Source of the DNA: Paenibacillus sp. N3.4
GTDB lineage: Bacteria; Bacillota; Bacilli; Paenibacillales; NBRC-103111
Assembly: GCF_008017805.1 (NCBI RefSeq)
Contig: NZ_VRTT01000002.1
Coordinates: 62,001-126,000, forward strand
Reading direction: 5' to 3'
Length of the DNA: 64,000 nt
Made by a program: the position numbers and the translations under genes. Shown one piece after another: positions 8,928-18,030 of the stretch; position 1 is the stretch's first letter; every line of letters begins with the position of its first letter. A model generated the notes under the pieces. That model saw only the letters and a list, made by a program, of their open reading frames with translations. It was not told the origin of the DNA and ran no database searches.

Positions 8928-9608
8928 TTACTTGCTCTTGGATGTAAGCACTTTCTTAACTACGTTTCCAATGAGCATTAAACCAACAAAAATAGCCAAC
9001 AGCATAAGCAGTCTGCCTTTATATTGACGGAAATGAAATAAATCATGCGCTATCATCGATTCCAGGTATATGATAGGCAATTTACCCAATAAAGTACCCC
9101 ACAGAAAATGGGTAAACCGCATGCGTGTAAGTCCTGCGGCAAAATTAATGGCCGAAGAAGGAAGAATGGGAATTAATCTGCCTAAAAATACGTATAAAAA
9201 ACCTTGTTTCTCCATACGTGTACTAAACTGCTTTACGAGTGGAAATCGCTCGAGCTTCTTTTCCACCCAAGCATGTCCATAATAACGAGCAAAGTAAAAG
9301 GAGGCAATCGCCCCTAAGCAAGACATCACATAATTAACGAGAAAACCAACTTTAATACCGAAAATGGCCACATTCGTTCCCGCGACAATCACAAAGGGGA
9401 TAAATGGAAAAAACGTTTGAAAGAAAACTAGGGCCATTCCGATAATTTTGCCTGGCCAACCAAGTGCCCTTAGATGTTCAGACAGCTGTCGCATATTACT
9501 ATGCGTTAGTTTTATGCCCATATGGTTAAAAAAGAAAAAGTAAATTAAACCACCAAGCAACAGGCAAGCAATTACAATTTGAAGAATTCTCTTTCTATTG
9601 AACGACAC
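8928..9608 (-). CDS. TVP38/TMEM64 (DedA-like) membrane protein
   Basis: A 226-residue inner-membrane protein with five or six hydrophobic segments. The core is PFIPFVIVAGTNVAIFGIKVGFLVNYVMSCLGA, then FYFARYYGH, then FLGRLIPILPSSAINFAAGLTRM. This is the SNARE-associated/VTT domain found in TVP38, YdjX and DedA proteins, now linked to lipid scrambling or flipping. The substrate is unknown here. The start is probably GTG at 9608, but the GGAAGGATGG site upstream is rather far (about 14 bases). Apparently monocistronic. Confidence 0.85.
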   Translation of the reverse strand: MSFNRKRILQIVIACLLLGGLIYFFFFNHMGIKLTHSNMRQLSEHLRALGWPGKIIGMALVFFQTFFPFIPFVIVAGTNVAIFGIKVGFLVNYVMSCLGAIASFYFARYYGHAWVEKKLERFPLVKQFSTRMEKQGFLYVFLGRLIPILPSSAINFAAGLTRMRFTHFLWGTLLGKLPIIYLESMIAHDLFHFRQYKGRLLMLLAIFVGLMLIGNVVKKVLTSKSK

Positions 9609-9754
9609 GACAAATTTCGACCATCCTTCCTTTTAGACCCAACTATTGTAACATGTTGCACTGGGTTCAGGAAGAAAAATCTAGACCGGAACCAACGAAG
9701 CAAATGAAGTCCTTCCTTCTCCAGTCTCCCCTCCCGCTTTGCTTTTATGAGAAA

Positions 9755-9788
9755 AAAAAGAAGTACCTGTCCAAGGACAAGCACTTCA
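9755..9788 (-). terminator. Terminator of the GGDEF gene
   Basis: On the minus strand AAGTGCTTGTCC pairs with GGACAGGTACTT and is followed by a run of eight Ts. It lies just past the diguanylate cyclase stop. Confidence 0.85.
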
Positions 9789-9794
9789 TGTTCA

Positions 9795-11786
9795 TTATCC
9801 GATCTGAATCTGATTACGTCCGTTATTTTTGGCTTGGTAAAGCGCCATATCAGCACGATAAAAGAGTGATTCTACGCTAATCTTATCTTCTTCCCAGTTC
9901 CAGTCTGAGACGCCACAGGAAACGGTCACTTGCGGGTTCGTCTCCGCGAGGACACGCGCACGAATACGTTCCGCTATCCGAACGGTTTGATCCTTTGCCA
10001 CTTGCGGTAAGTAAACGGCTAGCTCTTCTCCGCCCCATCTGGCCGCGATGTCACTGTCCCGTATGCTGCTCTTAATGATTTGGCTTACCTGAATCAGAAT
10101 TTTATCACCGACTTGATGTCCGTACGTATCGTTAACTCGTTTGAAATTGTCGATATCGACCACAATCAACGATCCGCAAAAATCCTTTTTTTGCATCAAG
10201 TTAGCCTGTTCATCCAAGTAGTGTCGTACGTATAACCCTGTTAGATTATCCGTGATAACCATTCGCTTTACTTCCGCATGTAGAGAAGCATTCGTCATAG
10301 CGAGCCCAATATGTCCAGAGAGAACCTGAAGCAGCTTGTAATTATCATAGGAGAAAAAATTGGGCTTGCTGTGGACGACAAGAATGACACCTTCTACTTC
10401 CCCATTCACCAAAATCGGTGAACCAATGAGTGAGCAGGATTGGGTCATTTGCATTAATTTAGATTGCACTTTGGAGTTGATCCAATAATCAGAAATAATA
10501 ATAGGCTCTTTAGATGAATAGATGAGTCCCGAGAAACCCTCGTCCAACGTAAACGTCTCATTAAAAATAGCAGGTAAATTACTAGCTTGAACGATCAAAT
10601 GCTCACTCGTTTTATTCGTCTGCAGAATACAGCTATAGTCTGCTCTGAATATACTGATCAGCTCACTCGAAGCAAAATTAAATATTTCATTAAGCCGTAA
10701 GCTTTGATTTAACTGTTTCGTTATCTCATTAATGAGACGAAGCTCGTTAATCATCACATTCGATTGTTCATATAATTTGGCATTTTCAAAGGCAGAACCC
10801 GCCGTGTCGGCGAGCAGCGATATAAACTCTAAATCCGACGCATAAATCAAATCATAGGCAGATTGTAAATAGAGAACACCATAAACGCCTTGCTTCCCTG
10901 AAAGGGGTACCGCAATATTACCCGTACTGGGACGGCCATCTTTGACCACAGGTTCAAAAATGACATGCCCCTCCATAAAGGCTCGCGTACATATGTCATC
11001 TTCAATATTTTGAAAATTAAGCGGCTTCACGGATAAATTGGTAGAGTCATTGTCTTGCGATAGCAATAGATCCACTTGAATCTTTGGATAAACACTATGA
11101 ATGCTATCAATAACTTCTGTCAGCACAGAGTCAACATCAATTTTGGCGTGCAGCTTCTTTGAAGCTTCAAACAGCACATCTTGCTTCTTGAATTCACGCT
11201 CATTCCGTTCGTTTTGCAGCAACAAGTGCTCATACTTACGTTGATCCACCAAGCTTTGCACACTGCTTCTAAACGAAATTATTAAGGTGTAAAGTAAATT
11301 TGCAAGCTCATCTGCTTCTATATGTAAGTAGGAAATTAGTCCTAAATATGTAAGGGGTCTTCCGTGAACATCAACGACAGGAACGGCAGCTGCCGAATGG
11401 CCCATCCATTCGCTTAACCCTAGTAACTCGTCACCGGACATACGATGAAAAGCAGCCTTTTGGGCACATCGGGCAAACGGATTATCTCCTCGTTCAACAT
11501 AGCTCCAAGACATTCCCTTCTGCAGGAATGGATTCATAGGATCGAAATCATTCGGGCAGACATTGATTACGCTGAGATCCAAATCTGCGCATAACAGAGC
11601 GGTTTGAGCCGGTAGCATCGCTTGTCCGTATTGGTGAATCCATAGAGCAAAAGCTTCTTGCATGGCCTCACGAATGTTAGGATCCCAATAGGAAAAGTTG
11701 CTAGAAAGAACAAGCCCTTGCCTAAGGAACTCTTCGAAGTGCTCTGCACGACTATGTTGTTTCATACTACGAAGTGATTCACTCAT
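9795..11786 (-). CDS. GAF-containing diguanylate cyclase (GGDEF)
   Basis: A 663-residue multidomain signalling protein. An N-terminal region of about 200 residues is not recognised but has a sensor-like composition. It is followed by one or two GAF-like domains (about 200-490; for example ISLLADTAGSAFENAKLYEQ and LLQVLSGHIGLAMTNASLHA). The C-terminal GGDEF domain begins at TDNLTGLYVRHYL. The active site reads GGEEL (RWGGEELAVYLPQ), a functional variant, and VDIDNFKRVNDTYGH is intact. RDSD lies five residues before it and matches the inhibitory RxxD site, so product inhibition by c-di-GMP is likely. The start at 11786 follows AAGGAGAGG. No membrane segment is seen, so it is probably cytosolic. 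Confidence 0.9.
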   Translation of the reverse strand: MSESLRSMKQHSRAEHFEEFLRQGLVLSSNFSYWDPNIREAMQEAFALWIHQYGQAMLPAQTALLCADLDLSVINVCPNDFDPMNPFLQKGMSWSYVERGDNPFARCAQKAAFHRMSGDELLGLSEWMGHSAAAVPVVDVHGRPLTYLGLISYLHIEADELANLLYTLIISFRSSVQSLVDQRKYEHLLLQNERNEREFKKQDVLFEASKKLHAKIDVDSVLTEVIDSIHSVYPKIQVDLLLSQDNDSTNLSVKPLNFQNIEDDICTRAFMEGHVIFEPVVKDGRPSTGNIAVPLSGKQGVYGVLYLQSAYDLIYASDLEFISLLADTAGSAFENAKLYEQSNVMINELRLINEITKQLNQSLRLNEIFNFASSELISIFRADYSCILQTNKTSEHLIVQASNLPAIFNETFTLDEGFSGLIYSSKEPIIISDYWINSKVQSKLMQMTQSCSLIGSPILVNGEVEGVILVVHSKPNFFSYDNYKLLQVLSGHIGLAMTNASLHAEVKRMVITDNLTGLYVRHYLDEQANLMQKKDFCGSLIVVDIDNFKRVNDTYGHQVGDKILIQVSQIIKSSIRDSDIAARWGGEELAVYLPQVAKDQTVRIAERIRARVLAETNPQVTVSCGVSDWNWEEDKISVESLFYRADMALYQAKNNGRNQIQIG

Positions 11787-11910
11787 AGGCCTCTCCTTCA
11801 CCGCCAGACTGACTTACTTATGACACAAGCCGTTCTCTTACCTCATATTATCATACTCTTTTTCTGTGCTTATTGCACTATTTTTTCGAATCTCTCCTAA
11901 GGATTGAGAC

Positions 11911-11939
11911 TTGACACGAGTCTCTGTTTTTTATAAAAT
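11911..11939 (+). promoter_or_regulatory. SigA promoter of rpsD
   Basis: TTGACA at 11911 and TAAAAT at 11934 are separated by 17 bases. They lie about 200 bases upstream of rpsD, leaving a long untranslated leader. Confidence 0.75.
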
Positions 11940-11945
11940 TAGAAG

Positions 11946-12141
11946 TCGAGTACCAACATGATTTCGGTGAATGCCATTTGTGATCACCCTCACTGCTTTT
12001 GCTCCTTTCAAGACAGCGGCTGAACTACTCTTGTCAGGGAATCACATTATGATTCGTAAGCAAAACCAGGCACTTGTCTTCACCCTGACATCTAGATGCT
12101 ATCTACTACACTAATTGTAAAAAAGAAGGAGTTTTTCCTAC
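11946..12141 (+). promoter_or_regulatory. rpsD leader, probable S4 autoregulatory element
   Basis: The roughly 195-base leader between the promoter and rpsD contains no gene. It holds paired G/C-rich segments around 11995-12085 (for example TGTCAGGG with CCCTGACA at 12034 and 12084). In Bacillota, S4 represses its own mRNA through a structured leader of this size and place. The assignment rests on position and size; I did not match the consensus base by base. Confidence 0.55.
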
Positions 12142-12741
12142 ATGTCACGTTATACAGGCCCTAAATTTAAATTAAGTCGCCGCGTTGGTATTTCTTTGAG
12201 CGGTAACGGTAAAGATTTGAAACGCCCTTTCCCTCCAGGTCAACATGGCCCAGGACAACGTAAAAAAATGAGCGGTTATGGCGTTCAATTAAATGAAAAA
12301 CAAAAGCTTCGTCACATGTACGGTTTGAACGAGAAACAATTCCGCAACTTGTTCGACAAAGCGTCCAAACTAAAAGGTATTTCCGGTGAGAACTTCATGA
12401 TCTTGCTTGAAAGCCGTTTGGACAACCTGGTTTACCGTCTTGGTCTTTCCAACTCCCGTGCAGGCGCACGTCAATTAGTTGCTCACGGTCACGTTACTGT
12501 GAACGGCAAAAAAGTAGATATCGCTTCATACCTCGTATCTACTGGCGACGTTATTGCTCTTCGTGAAAGAAGCAAAGGTCTTTCCGCAGTAAAAGAAGCT
12601 CTTGCTAACCGTAACTACCTGCCAACTTACCTTGAGTTTAACGACGCAAGCGTAGAAGGCAAGTTCATCCGTTTGCCAGAACGTTCTGAGCTGCCACAAG
12701 AAATTGACGAGAAACAAATCGTCGAGTTCTACAGCCGTTAA
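12142..12741 (+). CDS. rpsD: 30S ribosomal protein S4
   Basis: A 199-residue S4 of normal length. It begins [19 protein letters not shown] and has the S4 RNA-binding domain ([40 protein letters not shown]). It binds 16S rRNA early in small-subunit assembly and acts as translational repressor. It lacks the N-terminal zinc-binding CxxC pattern of some S4 paralogues. The start has AAGGAG 11 bases upstream. It is monocistronic with its own promoter, leader and strong terminator. Confidence 0.97.
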   Translation: MSRYTGPKFKLSRRVGISLSGNGKDLKRPFPPGQHGPGQRKKMSGYGVQLNEKQKLRHMYGLNEKQFRNLFDKASKLKGISGENFMILLESRLDNLVYRLGLSNSRAGARQLVAHGHVTVNGKKVDIASYLVSTGDVIALRERSKGLSAVKEALANRNYLPTYLEFNDASVEGKFIRLPERSELPQEIDEKQIVEFYSR

Positions 12742-12746
12742 TAGTC

Positions 12747-12788
12747 TTAACCCGCCTAGGAATTTTCCTAGGCGGGTTATTTTTTTGC
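12747..12788 (+). terminator. rpsD terminator
   Basis: AACCCGCCTAGGAA and TTCCTAGGCGGGTT form a perfect 14 bp stem around TTTT, followed by a T-run. Confidence 0.95.
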
Positions 12789-12810
12789 ATACGAGGTGTA
12801 TCCCTCTGAT

Positions 12811-12835
12811 ATCCCTTAAGGACGAGCGCATTTGC
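12811..12835. repeat. Dispersed hairpin element, partial copy A
   Basis: CCTTAAGGACGAGCGCATTT matches the right half of the hairpin family described at 12852. The left half is too degraded to recognise. Confidence 0.55.
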
Positions 12836-12849
12836 ACCTTATTCAACAC

Positions 12850-12942
12850 AAGGATAAACGACTTCGTCTTCCTTCAGGGACGAGCGAGTTTGTCAAGGTA
12901 GATGCGAAGCAAATGTGTAGACTTATACTTTCTTATCTACTC
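12850..12942. repeat. Dispersed hairpin element, copy B (long form)
   Basis: The first hairpin has outer arms GATAAAC (12853) and GTTTGTC (12888) and an inner stem around TTCA with GGGACGAGCG. A second hairpin has arms GTAGAT (12898) and ATCTAC (12935). Copy D at 23.2 kb has GTTGAT and ATCAAC at the same place, a compensatory change that supports a base-paired structure. The element lies between the convergent rpsD and tyrS genes. Confidence 0.8.
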
Positions 12943-14254
12943 AAAAAAACCCGAGGCAGAGCCTCAGGCTTTCACTACATTGAGATTTTCTTAATTTAGA
13001 AACTGAGCCAGGTAGTAATTTTTTTTTGCCGCGGCGAATAACGATATAGGATTCCCCAAGCTTGCCTAGTTCATTTGCTAGTACATCGACTTGTGTCATA
13101 CGAACCCCATTGACCGTGACTGCTCCGCTTTCAATGTCCTGACGTGCTTGACGCTTGGATGGCGCAGCTCCTACCGAAATCAGCAAATCGACCAAAGGCA
13201 TGTCTGCTTGCTCCAATGTCGTAGAAGGAACATCTTTGAAAGCTTCTTCAATCTCACTACGCGACAGGTCTTGAATGTTCCCACTGAACAAAGCCGTAGT
13301 AATGTTCAGCGAGCTTAACAACGCTTCTTCCCCATGTACCAGCTGCGTCACTTCGCGGGCCAGCAGCTTCTGCGCTTCTCTTTTCTCCGGCTGCTGCTTC
13401 ACTTCTTCTTCCAAACGCTCGATTTCCTCATGACTGATGAACGTGAAATATTTCAAGAAACGGATGACATCACTATCGGCTGTTCCCAACCAAAACTGAT
13501 AGAACTGGTAAGGAGACGTTTTGGCTGCATCCAACCAGATGGCCCCACCCTCTGTCTTACCGAATTTCTGTCCATCGCTTTTCGTCACAAGTGGCAGTGT
13601 AGCTCCATATGCGCGTTGATCCGTAGTTTTCCCGATCAGTTCCAGTCCTGCTGTAATGTTTCCCCATTGATCGCTGCCGCCAATTTGAAGCGCACAATTT
13701 TTCGTTTCATTCAGTTTCAGGAAATCATACGATTGCAGGATCATATAGCTAAACTCCGTAAACGAAATACCTTTTGTGATTCGTGAATCGACGGAATCTT
13801 TACCCAGCATGTAATTAACCGTAAAGTTTTTCCCAACATCACGTAAGAATTCGATGACATTCAGGGATCCGAGCCAATCGTAATTATTCACAAGCTCTGC
13901 GCTGTTGTCCAAATGTTCGGAAAAATCAAGGAAACGTGACAGCTGATTTTTGATGCTTTGTGACCAAGCCTCAACGATCTCTGGTCCATTCAGCGTTCTT
14001 TCATTCGCTTTCCCGCTTGGATCTCCGATAAGACCCGTACCACCGCCAACAAGCGCCAAAGGAATATGTCCAGCAAGCTGAAAGCGTCTCAACGTCAAAA
14101 TCGGCAGCAAACTACCGATATGCAAACTATCTGCCGTCGGATCGAACCCGCAATAAAGAACGACACGTTCTTCACTCAGCTTCTTTTCTAATCCTTCCCT
14201 ATCCGTAATTTGATGCAGCAGCCCACGAAACTCCAAATCCTTTAAAATCGTCAT
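12941..14254 (-). CDS. tyrS: Tyrosyl-tRNA synthetase, apparent frameshift at the last 14 codons
   Basis: A class I synthetase that charges tRNA-Tyr. HIGH-type motif: DSLHIGSLLPI near residue 45. KMSKS-type loop: KFGKTEGGAIW near 230. C-terminal S4-like RNA-binding domain: SKRQARQDIESGAVTVNGVR. As written it ends with an unusual tail that reads through the terminator (37 residues past RRGKKK or so). The cause is a run of nine As at 13019-13027. With eight As the end would be KKNYYLAQFLN and a TAA at 12991-12993, just before the terminator, as expected for the family. The catalytic part is unaffected. The gene is controlled by the T-box upstream. Confidence 0.95.
   Translation of the reverse strand: MTILKDLEFRGLLHQITDREGLEKKLSEERVVLYCGFDPTADSLHIGSLLPILTLRRFQLAGHIPLALVGGGTGLIGDPSGKANERTLNGPEIVEAWSQSIKNQLSRFLDFSEHLDNSAELVNNYDWLGSLNVIEFLRDVGKNFTVNYMLGKDSVDSRITKGISFTEFSYMILQSYDFLKLNETKNCALQIGGSDQWGNITAGLELIGKTTDQRAYGATLPLVTKSDGQKFGKTEGGAIWLDAAKTSPYQFYQFWLGTADSDVIRFLKYFTFISHEEIERLEEEVKQQPEKREAQKLLAREVTQLVHGEEALLSSLNITTALFSGNIQDLSRSEIEEAFKDVPSTTLEQADMPLVDLLISVGAAPSKRQARQDIESGAVTVNGVRMTQVDVLANELGKLGESYIVIRRGKKKLLPGSVSKLRKSQCSESLRLCLGFF
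12944..12972 (-). terminator. tyrS terminator
   Basis: On the minus strand CCTGAGGC and GCCTCGGG pair around TCT, followed by seven Ts. The frameshifted tyrS reading runs through it, which argues that the upstream TAA at 12991 is the true stop. Confidence 0.85.
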
Positions 14255-14278
14255 GTTCTTCCATCTCCTTTTTCCAAA

Positions 14279-14590
14279 TCGGCATACAAAAAAGTCCTCT
14301 CATCCACAAAGGGACGAGAAGACTTGACTCGCGGTACCACCCTAATTAAAACAGCACCTTCGTATATCTATAGCAAGTCTATCAACAAGCTGTTAGAGGC
14401 ACGCATACTGTTTTCACTCAAGAACCTATAACGGGGTTTAATCGGCAAACACTACTGCCACAGCCAGTTGCTGTGGGTTCCCATCTGCTGCTCAAGACCG
14501 TAATTCACTAACCTGCAGGTACCGGTTCGCACCATCCACCGGCTCTCTGAAAGCATCCACAAGCTACCTACTGCTGATCCATCTACGCAC
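14279..14590 (-). promoter_or_regulatory. Tyrosine T-box leader of tyrS
   Basis: Minus-strand order from the promoter: stem I region with a TAC (Tyr) triplet in AGTGAATTACGGTC as the likely specifier, then the T-box sequence AGGGTGGTACCGCG near 14329-14343. A terminator stem (AAGTCTTCTCGTCCC pairing with the GAGAGGACTT side) ends in a T-run at about 14287. Uncharged tRNA-Tyr would stabilise the antiterminator and allow tyrS transcription. Confidence 0.92.
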
Positions 14591-14598
14591 TTGTACAA

Positions 14599-14628
14599 GT
14601 TATATCACAGCTTTCTGTGGGTTGTCAA
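14599..14628 (-). promoter_or_regulatory. SigA promoter of the tyrS T-box transcript
   Basis: On the minus strand TTGACA (14628-14623) and TATAAC (14604-14599) are separated by 18 bases, immediately before the T-box. Confidence 0.7.
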
Positions 14629-14722
14629 ACCATTCAAACATCGTTTTCGATGGTCAATATTACCGCAAAACGTGCAATTATGGTATACTATTAGGGTTCA
14701 TGTAAGGAGGATATTGGAACTT

Positions 14723-17700
14723 ATGCGCAATTTTTTCGCGAAATGGAATCGCCCTTGGGTGAGGACAACATTCAAAGTAACATGGATTACCTTAAAATGG
14801 ACTCTGATCTCTGCCTTTTTGGCAGGTGTTTTGGGTGGGTCCGCCGCATTCGGATATGTGAGTGCTTTGGTTAAAAAAGATCCTATACGAAGTCAAGAAT
14901 CGATTCGCCAGCAAATGCAAGAAAATGCCGTCACAGGCTTTGCTTACTTCAATGACGACGCGATCATCGGTCAATTGCGTACGGAGGAAGACAGACGCCT
15001 TGTCGCTTTGGCAGACATTCCACAAGTCGTCTTGGACGCTGTTTTGTCCATTGAGGACAAAGACTTCTATAACCATCGCGGCGTAGATTTCCGCGGTATT
15101 TATCGTGCGGTCACCCAGAAGCTGCTGAATGAAGAAGTACAAACAGGCGGAAGCACGATTACACAACAACTCGCCAGAAGAGTATTCCTCACCTTAGACA
15201 AAGATGATGGCCGGAAAGCTCGTGAGCTATTGCTCGCGCTTCGCATGGAGCGCCTTATGTCCAAAGACGAAATCTTACTTGCTTATCTGAACAAAATTCC
15301 TTATGGAAACGGATCAACAGGCTATAATTTATATGGGATTAAAGCAGCCGCCAAAGGCTTATTTAACATCGATGATCTAGCTAAGCTGAACGTTGCTCAA
15401 GCGGCTTATTTAGCCGGACTCCCTCAGAGTCCCTCCCAGTACTCGGCATTCACCAGTAAACCGGAATTTGATGAGGATGATTTCAAAAGGGCAATTACAA
15501 GGCAGCAACTCGTTCTCAAACGGATGTTGGACGAGAAAAAAATTACCACAGATCAGTACCAAACAGCTCTGAAATTCGATCTTAGATCCTCCATGCCTCA
15601 ACCTGCACAGAAGGCTTATACGACCTATCCGTATTTGATGATCGAAACGGAAAGAGAAGCTGCAGAAATTTTGCTCAGCATTCAAAAGCCCGATCTCGAT
15701 CCAAAGAAAAATCAAGCAGCCTATAATGAAGCGTTAAAGGGCATACAATCTCAGCTGCTGCGTGGCGGTTACCAAATCTATACAACCATCGATAAATCAA
15801 TCTACGACTCCATGCATGAAATTTCAAGCAATGAGAAAAACTTCGCGCCTACCGACGTGAAAAAAGGCGGTATTGAACAAGTCGGTGCCATTATGCTCGA
15901 TTCGAAAACAGGCGCAATTAAAGGAATGATTGAAGGACGCAACTTCTTCGATGAACAGCTGAATCACGCTACACAGGCATTCAGACAGCCTGGATCTACC
16001 ATGAAGCCAATCGCAGCTTACATACCGGCCTTAGAAAAAGGCGTCATTCAACCAGCGAGCATCGTGGACGATATTCCAATTATCCTGAAAGACGGCGTTA
16101 AAGGATTCCATCTTCCGGAGAACTGGGATCATACATTTCATGGTCTCATGACCGCACGCAAAGCCTTGAACCAGTCTTACAACATTCCGGCCATTGATAT
16201 ATTTTTGAATAAAGTTGGGATCAATGACGCTTGGGACTTTGCCAAAAAACTTGGGATCACTTCCATTCAAAAAGAAGATTATTATGCGCAGACAGGTGTA
16301 ATCGGCGGATTAAGCCGCGGCACATCCGTTAGAGAACTGACAGGCGCCTATGCCTCGATTCCCAATAAGGGCGCTTTTAATGAGACCTTTATGATTCGTG
16401 AAATCAAAGATTCCAATGGTAAAACGATTTATAAGCATGATCTGAAACCTACACAAGTCTATTCACCGCAAAGTGCTTATCTCATTACCGATATGATGAA
16501 AACGGTCATAAGTCAAGGAACAGCGACGGACTTGATGACTAAGTATAAATCGTATGGGAAAATTGAAATTTCAGGAAAAACAGGATCGACGCAGGATGAT
16601 GCAGATGCGTGGTTCATGGGTTTCACACCCGATATTACGGTAGGTGTGTGGATTGGTTACGACCAACCTATCAACAAACTGTCATCGAAGACAAAGCAAA
16701 CGTATCACGCCAAGGATATTTGGGCGCTCATTATGAACCGGACCATGGAGCAGAAACCTGAACTCTTCCCCACGAAAACTTTCGTGAAACCGGAAGGCAT
16801 CGTATCTGCAACAGTATCAAGTTTATCTGGCAAGCTGCCAAGTGAATTAACGAGCAAATCGGATCTGCTGGTCACAGATATTTTTAACAAGAAATATGTG
16901 CCTACAGATGTAGACAATGTTATGGTAAACATGAAAATCAGCTCGTATAACGGACTTAACTACATTGCACAAGACCATACGCCTGCTGATTTTACACAAG
17001 AAAAAACGGTAATCAAACGCCAAAAGTCGATCAGTCAATTGCTTAAGGAAGTCGAAGATGCGATGAGTAAACTGCCAGAAAAGAGCAGAAAACCCATCGA
17101 TAATTACAAGCCTACCGACTATGACGATGATGCCCCATCGGAAATGGATCCGCGCGTGGATGACGGTAAAGAGCCCACGGCGCCAACCAATGTAGTAACG
17201 ACCAAATCAGGCGATACGGCTACAATCACTTTCCAGGCAAGCACAAATGCCGATTTGGTTGGGTATCGCATTTATCGCTCTGACAATCACAGTAAATTCC
17301 AGCTCATGGGCGGGAAAGTTGTGTTAGCAGGCGCAGAAACCAAATTCACTGATCATATCCCATCCAGTGGGTTGGTCGGCTATTACGTAACGGCTGTCGA
17401 TGTAGCTGGCAAAGAATCCATCCCAAGCCGGTCTTCCTACACGGATGGCAGCTCATTGGATTCCTTATTCGTACCTTCTGCAGATGGCAGCCAGATCCCT
17501 GGATCCACCACTCCACCGGACGGATCAAACCGTGGAGATAAGACCAATCCAGGAGGACAACCAGGAACTGACAAAAATAACGGCAGCGGAAGCACCAAGG
17601 ATTTACCCGCTGCTCCTACAGGCATTAAGGCCAAAGCTGATGGAGTCGGTATTACGCTGACTTGGAAAGCCAATGCGGGCAAAGACAATGTCAAGCAGTA

Positions 17701-17873
17701 TAACGTGTTCTATAGCGATAAGGAAAAAGGAACGTTTTACGAAGCTAGGCTCCGTAAAAGACGCTACCGAATTTCATTATTATGCGAATTCCTTTAATGG
17801 CTATTATCGGATTACAGCTGAAAATGATGCCGGCGAGTCCAAACCATCCGCTACCATCGCTTACAACAACTAG
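14723..17873 (+). CDS. Class A penicillin-binding protein 1 with C-terminal fibronectin domains (3' frameshift)
   Basis: A bifunctional peptidoglycan synthase of about 1,050 residues. The start at 14723 follows GGAGG by 12 bases. One membrane anchor (about residues 15-45) precedes a GT51 glycosyltransferase (SIEDKDFYNHRGVDFRG, GGSTITQQLARRVF). The transpeptidase has STMK, SYN and SGKTGST catalytic motifs. Two fibronectin type III domains, about 250 residues apart from the catalytic core and joined by a Gly/Pro/Ser/Thr linker, follow. Near 17741 the frame slips: the direct reading ends at 17797, while the expected end of the second domain (KLGSVKDATEFHYYANSFNG to AYNN) continues in another frame to 17873. 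Only the last domain is affected, so activity should be intact. Confidence 0.9.
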
Positions 17874-17886
17874 ATGATTTCAATCA

Positions 17887-17914
17887 GATCCGGGCAACCG
17901 GATCTTTTTTTATT
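17887..17914 (+). terminator. Terminator of the PBP gene
   Basis: AGATCCGG and CCGGATCT pair around GCAA, followed by seven Ts. Its place 14 bases after TAG at 17873 supports that stop as the real gene end. Confidence 0.9.
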
Positions 17915-17927
17915 TCATGGGCGAGAT

Positions 17928-17974
17928 AAGGATAAACGACTTCGTCGTCCTTCAGGGACGAGCGGGTTTATCAA
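17928..17974. repeat. Dispersed hairpin element, copy C
   Basis: The cleanest short copy. GATAAAC (17931-17937) and GTTTATC (17966-17972) are perfect outer arms, and GTCGTCC with GGGACGA forms the inner stem around TTCA. It sits between the PBP and acsA terminators. Confidence 0.85.
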
Positions 17975-17975
17975 A

Positions 17976-18017
17976 CAAAAACCCTCTTCTACCGGCTAGC
18001 GGCAAGAAAAGGGTTTT
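17976..18017 (-). terminator. acsA terminator
   Basis: On the minus strand AAACCCTTTTCTTGCCGCTAG pairs imperfectly with the downstream CCGGTAGAAGAGGGTTT, ending in Ts. It lies 14 bases past the acsA stop. Confidence 0.75.
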
Positions 18018-18030
18018 CTTGGAAAATGGT

